Below the pieces are notes generated by a model. It had not been told where the DNA came from. It saw nothing but the letters and a program-made list of their open reading frames with translations, and ran no database searches. A stretch of 54,311 bases of DNA from Trebonia sp035294225 (GTDB lineage Bacteria; Actinomycetota; Actinomycetes; Streptosporangiales; Streptosporangiaceae), in assembly GCA_035294225.1 (NCBI GenBank), contig DATGLH010000077.1, positions 1 through 54,311 of the forward strand, given 5' to 3'. Positions within the stretch are counted from its first letter, which is position 1; every line of letters begins with the position of its first letter. The translations under genes and the position numbers were made by a program. Positions 47,795 through 54,311 of this stretch are shown piece after piece.

Positions 47795-49234
47795 CCGCGT
47801 TCCGCCCGTTCCACGGCCGAAGGCCAGTGCCAGCGCCAGGCAGGCGAAGGGCACCGCCGTCGTCACGTAGCGGTAGTCGAACTCGGCCGTCGCGGCCGGC
47901 ACCACGATCAGCGCGGCCGAGCAGGCCCACGGCAGCAGGGCTTCGCCTCCGGCCCGCCGCCAGGCCACGGCCATCCCCGCGAGGCCCGCGAGCAGGATCA
48001 GCCCGTACACGGTGCCGGGCAGCCAGATGTACCGCTGGTAGACCCTGATGGCCGCGGCGAACGGGTTGACCACGGCGGTCAGCGGGTTACCGCCCCCCAG
48101 GTAGGCGGCTGCGGACGAGGGATAGCCGGGCACCCGGTGCCCGGCGGCTATCGGCACCGAGTGGTAGCCGAACAGGTACTCGTCGTAGGTCTGCGCGTTG
48201 GGGAAGGCCGTCCGCGGCCAGTCGAACGAACGCCACGTGTCGTCGAAGACCACGCGGGCGTACGCCAGCGGCTGGCTCTCGACGGCCTTGACCGCGAACT
48301 GCTCGGCGAGGCTGTTGGGCAGCGGGGAGAACTTGGGCGGCGGGAACCGGTCGAGCGGGCTGGCCTGCGTCCAGATGTAGGCCTGCGCGATGGGCCGCCG
48401 GGCAGGCGGCACCGTCGTGCACAGCGACAGCAGGTCGGGCGTCAGCCGCATGCGGGAGCAGTCGGCGAACGTCATGACCCGCGAGTACAGGAAGACGCCG
48501 GTCGACTCGCTCGTGTTGAACGCGCCGTGCTGGATGTCGTACCAGCCGGCGTAGCCGGCCACCGGCGCCACGCCCGCCGCCGCGAAGGCGGCCACGCACG
48601 CCGTGAGCGTCCGCCAGCCGGCCCGGCTCAGTCCGAGGCAGACCAGCAGGTACACCGCGAAGAGCGGCAGCAGCGGCAGGCCGGTGGACCGCACGACCGC
48701 CGACGCCCCGAGCAGCACGCCGGCGACCCCGCAGCGCAGCCACGCCGAACGCCACCACGGCGCGGTCCCGGCGCGCAGCGGGGACCACAGCAGCACCACG
48801 ACCGCCAGCATGGCCAGGAACAGGAACAGCGTGTCCGACATGATCAGGTGCTCGAGCTGGATCTCGAAACCGTCGTACAGCACCGGCAGCGTCATCGCCA
48901 CGGCGAGCCAGGCCGGCGCCCCGAACCGGTGCCTGGCCAGGGCGTAGATCATCACGGCGACGGCCAGCCCCATCAGGTGCTGGGAGACCGTGACCAGCGC
49001 GAAGCTGTGGAAGGGCTTGAGCAGCCACAGGTACAGCGAATAGCCGGAGGTCCTGGTCGGGTCCAGGTTCAGCGTGACCGCGGTGTCCACGTAGTTCCAC
49101 GAGTCGTTGAACCAGGACTGCCAGCGGTAGCCGAGTTCGGCGTCCACGCGGAGCAGCAAGGCAGGCACGAGCGCGACGGCGAATAGTTTGTCCTTGCTCA
49201 GTGCTCGCCGTACGACCGCAGGTACTACCCTCAA
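47633..49234 (-). CDS. Polytopic membrane protein, glycosyltransferase-like (GT-C / ArnT-type architecture)
   Basis: The 533-aa protein has about ten hydrophobic segments. A first extracytoplasmic loop contains WFNDSWNYVDTAVTL and PTRTSGYSLYLWLLKP, resembling the Asp-bearing first loop of GT-C glycosyltransferases. IMSDTLFLFLAMLAV is typical of ArnT/PMT-like proteins. Such enzymes use polyprenol-phosphate sugars. The exact acceptor is unknown. The TTG start has GGAGG 8 nt upstream. The C-terminal 45 residues (RRRPGRRDGG onward) are low-complexity and overlap the rsmI 3' end by 162 bp on the opposite strand, which suggests loss of an earlier stop. Divergent from the GT2 gene. Confidence 0.85.
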   Translation of the reverse strand: MRVVPAVVRRALSKDKLFAVALVPALLLRVDAELGYRWQSWFNDSWNYVDTAVTLNLDPTRTSGYSLYLWLLKPFHSFALVTVSQHLMGLAVAVMIYALARHRFGAPAWLAVAMTLPVLYDGFEIQLEHLIMSDTLFLFLAMLAVVVLLWSPLRAGTAPWWRSAWLRCGVAGVLLGASAVVRSTGLPLLPLFAVYLLVCLGLSRAGWRTLTACVAAFAAAGVAPVAGYAGWYDIQHGAFNTSESTGVFLYSRVMTFADCSRMRLTPDLLSLCTTVPPARRPIAQAYIWTQASPLDRFPPPKFSPLPNSLAEQFAVKAVESQPLAYARVVFDDTWRSFDWPRTAFPNAQTYDEYLFGYHSVPIAAGHRVPGYPSSAAAYLGGGNPLTAVVNPFAAAIRVYQRYIWLPGTVYGLILLAGLAGMAVAWRRAGGEALLPWACSAALIVVPAATAEFDYRYVTTAVPFACLALALAFGRGTGGTRLARRLARRRPGRRDGGAGAGRAPGRAGGLPSGSLGGGTADASHDQRDFAPDAS

Positions 49235-49385
49235 GCCCGTATCCTCCTTGTGCCAGGCACTTGTGCCGGGCAGGCGCTCTCCAGGCGGGCCGCCCGCTGT
49301 ACAAGGTAGTAGGTAATCCGATGCGCCCGACCGCGGCGGCTACGGGTAACTGGTTAAAAAGTAGCGAAGACAGCATGGAGACCAC

Positions 49386-50597
49386 GTGGAGCTGACCGTC
49401 GTGATGCCCTGCCTCAATGAGGCGGAAACCGTGGCCACCTGCGTGCGCAAGGCCATGAAGTTCATCGCCGACAACGGGATCGCCGGCGAGGTCGTGGTCG
49501 CGGACAACGGCAGCACCGACGGCAGCCAGCGGCTCGCCGAAGAAGCGGGCGCCCGTGTGGTCCAGGTCGCGGAGAAGGGGTACGGCAACGCGCTCATGGG
49601 CGGGATCCTCGCGGCCCGCGGCGAGTACGTGATCATGGGCGACGCGGACGACAGCTACGACTTCAGCAACCTGATGCCGTTCGTGACCGAGCTGCGGGGC
49701 GGCGCCGACCTGGTGATGGGCAACCGCTTCAAGGGCGGCATCGCGCCGGGCGCGATGCCGCCGCTCCACCGCTACCTGGGCAATCCGGTGCTCTCCTTCA
49801 TCGGCAGGCTGTTCTTCCGCAGCTCGATCGGCGACTTCCACTGCGGTCTGCGGGGCTTCCGGCGGGACAGCGCCATCGAGCTCGGCCTGCAGGCGACCGG
49901 CATGGAGTTCGCCAGCGAGATGGTGGTGAAGGCCACCCTGGCGAAGCAGAAGATCACCGAGGTCCCCACCACCCTCGCCAAGGACGGCCGCAGCCGGCCG
50001 CCGCACCTGCGCAGCTGGCGCGACGGCTGGCGGCACCTGCGGTTCCTGCTGCTCTTCAGCCCGCGCTGGCTGTTCTTCCTGCCGGGCCTGGCCCTCGGCA
50101 CAGCGGGCCTGGTCATCGGCGCCATCGTGGCGGCGGGCCCGCTCACCATCGGGCCGGTCACGTTCGACGTGGACACGCTGGTCGCGGCGAGCGCGATGGT
50201 CGTGATCGGCTTCCAGGCGGTGCTGTTCTGGCTGTTCACCCAGGTGTACGCGGGCTCGGAGGGGTTCCTCCCACGGGAGCCCGCGGCGCAGCGCGTGCTC
50301 GGCGAGCTATCGCTCGAACGCGGGCTGCTCGCCGGCGCGGCGTTCGGCATAGCGGGCCTGGTCGGCCTGGTCTTCTCGCTGACCTACTGGCAAGCGAAAG
50401 GGTTCGGCCAGCTCAACTACGAGCACGCGCTGCGGCTGATGGTCCCGTCGGTGACCGCGCTGGTGCTGAGCTGCCAGCTCATTTTCGCGACCTTCTTCCT
50501 GTCGATCCTGGGCATCAAGCAGACCCGGCACACGCCGCTCGGCGCCGAGGCGACGATTAAAGTGAGCGACACCCATGCCACAGCCCATAGGCTTTAG
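49386..50597 (+). CDS. GT2 family glycosyltransferase with membrane domain (polyprenol-phosphate sugar synthase-like)
   Basis: The 403-aa protein has a GT-A domain (1-230): VVMPCLNEAETVATC, VVVADNGSTDGS, GYGNALMGGILAARGEYVIMGDADDSYD with the metal-binding D-x-D region, GNRFKGGI and FHCGLRGFRRD. It then has about four C-terminal membrane helices (from about residue 228). This resembles dolichol/polyprenol-phosphate mannose or glucose synthases with an added membrane domain. The GTG start has GGAG 6 nt upstream. It lies 2 bp before metG. With the divergent membrane protein and PMT nearby it forms a plausible polyprenol-sugar module. Confidence 0.9.
   Translation: MELTVVMPCLNEAETVATCVRKAMKFIADNGIAGEVVVADNGSTDGSQRLAEEAGARVVQVAEKGYGNALMGGILAARGEYVIMGDADDSYDFSNLMPFVTELRGGADLVMGNRFKGGIAPGAMPPLHRYLGNPVLSFIGRLFFRSSIGDFHCGLRGFRRDSAIELGLQATGMEFASEMVVKATLAKQKITEVPTTLAKDGRSRPPHLRSWRDGWRHLRFLLLFSPRWLFFLPGLALGTAGLVIGAIVAAGPLTIGPVTFDVDTLVAASAMVVIGFQAVLFWLFTQVYAGSEGFLPREPAAQRVLGELSLERGLLAGAAFGIAGLVGLVFSLTYWQAKGFGQLNYEHALRLMVPSVTALVLSCQLIFATFFLSILGIKQTRHTPLGAEATIKVSDTHATAHRL
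50588..50593 (+). promoter_or_regulatory. Candidate -10 box of leaderless metG inside the GT2 gene end
   Basis: TAGGCT ends exactly 6 nt before the metG ATG, and there is no ribosome site. The identical box at the identical distance precedes the tiny ORF at 28143. Confidence 0.5.
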
Positions 50598-50599
50598 GC

Positions 50600-52375
50600 A
50601 TGTCATCCGCCAACCCCAAGCACATCCTCGCCGCGCCGGCCTGGCCTTACGCCAACGGACCGCGGCACATCGGGCACGTCTCCGGCTTCGCCATCCCGTG
50701 CGACATGTTCAGCCGGTACCAGCGGATGGCGGGCAACAAGGTGCTGATGGTCTCCGGCACCGACGAGCACGGCACGCCGATCACGGTCCAGGCCGACAAG
50801 GAGGGCATCTCGCCCCGCGAGGTCGCCGACCGCTACAACAAGGTCATCACCGGGGACCTGGCGAACCTCGGCATAACCTACGACCTGTTCACCAGGACCA
50901 CGACCCGCAACCACTACGCGGTCGTGCAGGAGATGTTCTCGGGCCTGCTGCGGAACGGGTACATCTTCCCCAAGACCACGCTCGGCGCGATCTCCCCGTC
51001 CACCGGCCGCACGCTGCCCGACCGGTACATCGAGGGCACCTGCCCGATCTGCGGCTACCCGCACGCCCGCGGCGACCAGTGCGACAACTGCGGCAACCAG
51101 CTCGACCCGACCGATCTGATCAACCCGAGGTCGCGCATCAACGGGGAGACCCCGGTGTTCGTCGAGCAGGAGCACTACTTCCTCGACCTGCCCGCGTTCA
51201 CCGAGGTGCTCGGCTCCTGGCTGAAGTCCAAGTCCGGGCAGTGGCGGCCGAACGTGCTCAACTTCTCCCTCAACCTGCTCGACGACCTCCAGCCGCGGGC
51301 GATCACCCGGGACCTCGACTGGGGCGTGCCGGTGCCGCTCGACGGCTGGCGGGACCGGCCGGACAAGAAGATCTACGTCTGGTTCGACGCGGTGATCGGC
51401 TACCTGTCGGCGTCCGTCGAGTGGGCCCGCCGGTCCGGCGACCCCGACGCCTGGCGTGCCTGGTGGAACGACGAATCCGCCGAGTCCTACTACTTCATGG
51501 GGAAGGACAACATCACCTTCCACACGGAGATCTGGCCGGCGATCCTGCTCGGCTACGCAGGACGAGGCGCGAAGGGGGGAACCCCGGGCCCGTTCGGGAT
51601 ACTCAACCTGCCCACCGAGGTGGTGAGCAGCGAGTACCTGACGATGGAGGGCCGCAAGTTCTCGTCCTCCCGCCAGGTGGTGATCTACGTCCAGGACTTC
51701 CTCGCCCGCTACGACGTCGACGCGCTGCGCTACTACGTGGCGGTCGCCGGGCCGGAGAACCAGGACACCAACTTCACCTGGAGCGAGTTCGTCCGGCGCA
51801 ACAACGACGAGCTGGTCGCCACCTGGGGAAACCTGGTCAACCGCGCGGTGTCGTTCGCGGCGCGCAACATCGGGTCGATCCCCGGGCCGGGCACGCTGAC
51901 CGACGCGGACAACGCGCTGCTCGACACGTCACGGAAGGCGTTCGCCACCGTGGGGAGCCATCTGTCCCGCTCGCGCTTCAAGCTCGCGATCACCGAGGCG
52001 ATGCGCACGGTCGCCGAGGCGAACAAGTACTTCTCCGAGCAGGCGCCGTGGAAGCTGCGCCAGTCCGACCCAGAGCGGATGCGGACGGTCCTGCACGTGG
52101 CCTTGCAGGCGGTGGACGACGCGAAGACGCTGCTCACGCCGTTCCTGCCCCGGTCGGCGCAGGCGGTGCACGAAATGCTCGGCGGCACCGGCGAATGGTC
52201 GGGGATGCCGCGCGTCGAGATAGTGGACGAGGACGGCGCCCCGTCCTACCCGGTGATCACCGGCTCGTACGACACGTCGCCGCGCTGGGGCTCGCGCCCG
52301 ATCACGCCGGGCACGCCGCTGTCGGTCCCGGCGCCGCTGTTCGCCAAGCTGGACCAGTCAGTGGTCGATGAGTAA
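50600..52375 (+). CDS. metG: Methionyl-tRNA synthetase
   Basis: MetG charges tRNA-Met. The 591-aa class I enzyme has the HIGH motif at 23-26 (PRHIGHVSG), VSGTDEHGTPI, a zinc-binding knuckle (CPICGYPHARGDQCDNCG, about residues 149-166), WFDAVIGYLSASVEWA, and a KMSKS equivalent GRKFSSSRQ near 351-359, followed by the anticodon-binding helical domain. The C-terminal tRNA-binding extension of E. coli MetG is absent, as usual in this group. The ATG is probably leaderless. The stop overlaps the tatD start by 8 bp, so the two are co-transcribed. Confidence 0.96.
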   Translation: MSSANPKHILAAPAWPYANGPRHIGHVSGFAIPCDMFSRYQRMAGNKVLMVSGTDEHGTPITVQADKEGISPREVADRYNKVITGDLANLGITYDLFTRTTTRNHYAVVQEMFSGLLRNGYIFPKTTLGAISPSTGRTLPDRYIEGTCPICGYPHARGDQCDNCGNQLDPTDLINPRSRINGETPVFVEQEHYFLDLPAFTEVLGSWLKSKSGQWRPNVLNFSLNLLDDLQPRAITRDLDWGVPVPLDGWRDRPDKKIYVWFDAVIGYLSASVEWARRSGDPDAWRAWWNDESAESYYFMGKDNITFHTEIWPAILLGYAGRGAKGGTPGPFGILNLPTEVVSSEYLTMEGRKFSSSRQVVIYVQDFLARYDVDALRYYVAVAGPENQDTNFTWSEFVRRNNDELVATWGNLVNRAVSFAARNIGSIPGPGTLTDADNALLDTSRKAFATVGSHLSRSRFKLAITEAMRTVAEANKYFSEQAPWKLRQSDPERMRTVLHVALQAVDDAKTLLTPFLPRSAQAVHEMLGGTGEWSGMPRVEIVDEDGAPSYPVITGSYDTSPRWGSRPITPGTPLSVPAPLFAKLDQSVVDE

Positions 52376-53213
52376 TCCGAACGTACGCGCGGTGACTCCG
52401 GCACCGGCACCCGGCTCCGGGGACGAGCCGCTCCCCGCGCCCGGCGGGTTCGACGCCCACACCCACATGGACATCATGGGACTGCCGGTCGACGGAGTGC
52501 TGGCCGCCGCCCGGGCGGCCGGCATCGGCCGGGTGATCAACGTCGGCTGCGACCTGCCGTCGTCGCGCTGGTCGGTGTCGGCCGCCGCCGAGTACGCGGA
52601 CGTCTACGCGGCGGTGGCGATCCACCCGAACGAGACGGCGGCGGTAGCCGGCCGCCGTTCGCAGGTGCTGGAAGAGCTCGTGACCCTGGCGTCGTCACCG
52701 AAGGTGGTGGCGATCGGCGAGACCGGCCTCGACTACTACCGCGACTGGGCGCCGCGGGAGGTGCAGCGGGAATGGTTCCGGGCGCACATCGAGATCGCGC
52801 GCGGCGCCGGCAAGCCGGTGATGATCCACGACCGCCAGGCGCACGAGGACATCCTGGCGATCCTCGCCGACGAGGGGCCGTGGCCGCCCTACAGCGTGAT
52901 ATTCCACTGCTTTTCCGGGGACGCGGCGATGGCGGAGCGGTGCGCGGAGGCCGGGTATGTCATGAGCTTCGCCGGCAACGTGACGTTCAAGAACGCCGGG
53001 CCGCTGCGCGCCGCGGCGTCGGCGGCCCCGCCGGAGCTGATCCTGGCGGAGACCGACGCGCCGTACCTCACGCCGGCCCCGCACCGCGGCAAGCCGAACT
53101 CCCCGGCGATGACCGCCCACACCATCCGCGCTCTCGCGGCGCTGAAGCGCATGGACGTGGCCGACCTGTGCACGCGCATCCAGTCCACGGGCGCCCGCGC
53201 CTTCCGCTGGTAA
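52368..53213 (+). CDS. tatD: TatD-family metal-dependent deoxyribonuclease
   Basis: The 281-aa TIM-barrel hydrolase has FDAHTHMD (metal-binding His-x-His), VAIHPNE, AIGETGLDYYRDWAPREVQREWFRAHIEIA with the conserved Glu, PVMIHDRQAHEDIL, IFHCFSG and AETDAPYLTPAPHRGKPN with the metal Asp. TatD proteins are 3'-5' DNases with roles in DNA repair. Its ATG lies inside the end of metG (ATGAGTAA), so it is translated by coupling. The metG-tatD-rsmA order is conserved in actinobacteria. Confidence 0.94.
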   Translation: MSNPNVRAVTPAPAPGSGDEPLPAPGGFDAHTHMDIMGLPVDGVLAAARAAGIGRVINVGCDLPSSRWSVSAAAEYADVYAAVAIHPNETAAVAGRRSQVLEELVTLASSPKVVAIGETGLDYYRDWAPREVQREWFRAHIEIARGAGKPVMIHDRQAHEDILAILADEGPWPPYSVIFHCFSGDAAMAERCAEAGYVMSFAGNVTFKNAGPLRAAASAAPPELILAETDAPYLTPAPHRGKPNSPAMTAHTIRALAALKRMDVADLCTRIQSTGARAFRW

Positions 53214-53433
53214 CAGCCGGCCACAGGCGCCCCATGCCCCCCGGCCCTCCCGCCCCCGGCAGCGCACCCCGCCGCACCCGCGTCCCGCCCCGCGCCGCGC
53301 CCCGCGCCGCGGGGCGCGCCGCGCCCCCGGCGCCCCGCGGATTGGGGCGGTGGGCCACAACCCCCGATAGAGTGGGGCTGTGGGCCACCGCCCTCGATCA
53401 GGCGATCGCGGCACGCCCTAGGGCGTGGTGGGC
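53214..53433. other. Intergenic region between tatD and rsmA
   Basis: These 220 bp hold GC-only dyads (53280-53335) and a repeat element, and no gene. In many actinobacteria an rpf (resuscitation-promoting factor) gene is here; it is absent. Confidence 0.5.
53344..53394. repeat. Dispersed palindromic repeat, copy 2 (two units)
   Basis: GGGGCGGTGGGCCACAACCCC (53344-53364) and GGGGCTGTGGGCCACCGCCCT (53374-53394), joined by a linker ending in AGAGT. Organisation matches the copy after groEL. Confidence 0.7.
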
Positions 53434-54311
53434 GTGAGCGCCGTGCGGCTGCTGGGTGCTGGTGATGTGCGTGAGATCGCCGGGCGGCTCGGGGCGCGGC
53501 CCGTCAAGCGGCTCGGGCAGAACTTCGTGGTCGAGCAGGGGACCGTGCGGCAGGTCGCCGCGCTGGCGGCGCCGCGCCACGGTGACGTGATCCTCGAGGT
53601 GGGGCCGGGCCTGGGGTCGCTGACGCTCGCGTTGCTCGAGGCTATCGCCGGCCTGGACGCGCGGCTGGCCGCGGTCGAGATCGACCCGGTGCTGGCGGCC
53701 GAGCTGCCGCGGACGATCGCGGACCGCGCGCCCGGGCTCGCGGAGCGGGTGAACGTGGTGGCGGCGGATGCGCTCGCGATAAGCGGACCCGGGGGCACCG
53801 GGCCGGACGGCGTGCGGGGACGCGCGGTGTCCGTCGTGCTGCCCGGGCCGCCGCCCACCGTGCTGGCGGCTAACCTGCCGTACAACGTGGCGGTCCCGGT
53901 GGTACTGCACCTGCTGGCCGCGTTCCCGTCGCTGACACGCGGGGTGGTGATGGTGCAGGCGGAGGTGGCGGACCGGATGTGCGCGCGGCCAGGCGGCCGG
54001 GTGTACGGCGCGCCGTCGGCGAAGCTGGCCTGGTTCGCCGCTGCGCGGCCCGCCGGGACCGTGCCGCGCAGCGTGTTCTGGCCGGTGCCCAACGTGGATT
54101 CCCGGCTGGTCGCGTTCACCCGCCGCGACCCGCCGGCCACGTCCGCGAGCCGGGAGGAGGTGTTCGCGGTCATCGACGCGGCGTTCGGGCAGCGCCGTAA
54201 GACGCTGCGGGCCGCGCTGGCCGGCTGGGCCGGGTCGCCGGCCGAGGCGGAGCGGCTGCTGCGCGCCGCCGGGGTGGACCCGGGCGCTCGCGGTGAGGCG
54301 CTCGGGGTCGC
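53434..54311 (+). CDS. rsmA: 16S rRNA adenine dimethyltransferase RsmA (KsgA), cut by window edge
   Basis: RsmA dimethylates two adjacent adenines in helix 45 of 16S rRNA. The visible 292 codons contain VKRLGQNFVVEQG (family N-terminal motif), ILEVGPGLGSLTLALLE (SAM motif I), AVEIDPVLAAEL, VLAANLPYNVAVPVVLHLL (the NLPY catalytic motif), GAPSAKLAWFAAAR and FGQRRKTLRAAL. The frame is open to the window end. The start is GTG at 53434; two further GTGs at 53425 and 53428 are in frame. No ribosome site is evident. An insert with Gly/Pro residues occurs between motif III and NLPY. Confidence 0.94.
   Translation, partial: MSAVRLLGAGDVREIAGRLGARPVKRLGQNFVVEQGTVRQVAALAAPRHGDVILEVGPGLGSLTLALLEAIAGLDARLAAVEIDPVLAAELPRTIADRAPGLAERVNVVAADALAISGPGGTGPDGVRGRAVSVVLPGPPPTVLAANLPYNVAVPVVLHLLAAFPSLTRGVVMVQAEVADRMCARPGGRVYGAPSAKLAWFAAARPAGTVPRSVFWPVPNVDSRLVAFTRRDPPATSASREEVFAVIDAAFGQRRKTLRAALAGWAGSPAEAERLLRAAGVDPGARGEALGV

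Noticed and set aside
1..54311. CRISPR array, rRNA operon, complete transposon, or defence island
   Set aside because: Tandem repeats present have only two or three units without spacers, and no cas, transposase or recognised defence genes are seen apart from the integrase fragment.

Overview
The window is about 54 kb of very GC-rich DNA, with GC-dominated third codon positions and many GTG and TTG starts. Its gene set is that of a mycelial actinobacterium: GylR-type glycerol operon, LytR-CpsA-Psr protein, DUF574 methyltransferase, DUF3263, DUF3027, DUF2530, IdeR, a SigR-like sigma factor, an actinobacterial-type SerC, and protein O-mannosyltransferase next to rsmI. Gene order resembles Streptomyces and Streptosporangiales chromosomes. 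I cannot fix the genus. Apart from the left edge this is ordinary chromosome, not a mobile island.

Left to right. (1) 1-373: the end of an integrated element, with an integrase C-terminus and the 3' half of a tRNA-Thr(TGU) that looks like an attR site. (2) 436-5974: glpF-glpK-glpD operon with an IclR/GylR-type regulator upstream. (3) 6096-11734: a SAM methyltransferase, then LCP protein, a large membrane protein and PlsC, an envelope block. (4) 11731-20735: a subtilase-fold protein with no catalytic triad, SAM hydroxide adenosyltransferase, DUF3263-otsB, cold-shock protein, a SAM-riboswitch-controlled thrC coupled to a MoaD/ThiS carrier, otsA and rfbB. (5) 21123-28226: groEL with two CIRCE operators, a second cold-shock protein, MFS permease, DUF3027, DUF2530, MarR, RNA 2',3'-cyclic phosphodiesterase and a tiny membrane ORF. 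(6) 28110-34438: serC, citrate synthase, pdxH, ideR-like repressor and a PAS-GAF-PP2C-HATPase phosphatase. (7) 34475-39394: a small membrane protein, a receiverless OmpR-type DNA-binding protein, a Thr/Ala-rich secreted protein, argS and plsX. (8) 39729-43917: a radical-SAM KamA-like gene interrupted by one in-frame amber codon, an SDR, and an asparagine-synthetase-like protein whose nucleophile Cys is Ser. (9) 44080-54311: orphan SigR-like sigma factor, protein O-mannosyltransferase, rsmI, membrane glycosyltransferase-like protein, GT2 glycosyltransferase, metG, tatD and the start of rsmA (ksgA).

Cross-cutting signals: many short perfect tandem duplications (11-31 bp) at gene ends and in leaders; many likely leaderless genes with a TANNCT -10 box 6-8 nt before the start codon; strong GC hairpins without U-tracts at convergent ends; a dispersed palindromic repeat after groEL and after tatD; and three proteins that keep a family fold but lack key catalytic residues. 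I saw no CRISPR array, rRNA, complete tRNA or complete transposon. The most unusual candidate system is the KamA-SDR-AsnB(Ser2) trio. The strongest single-protein oddity is the triad-less subtilase.
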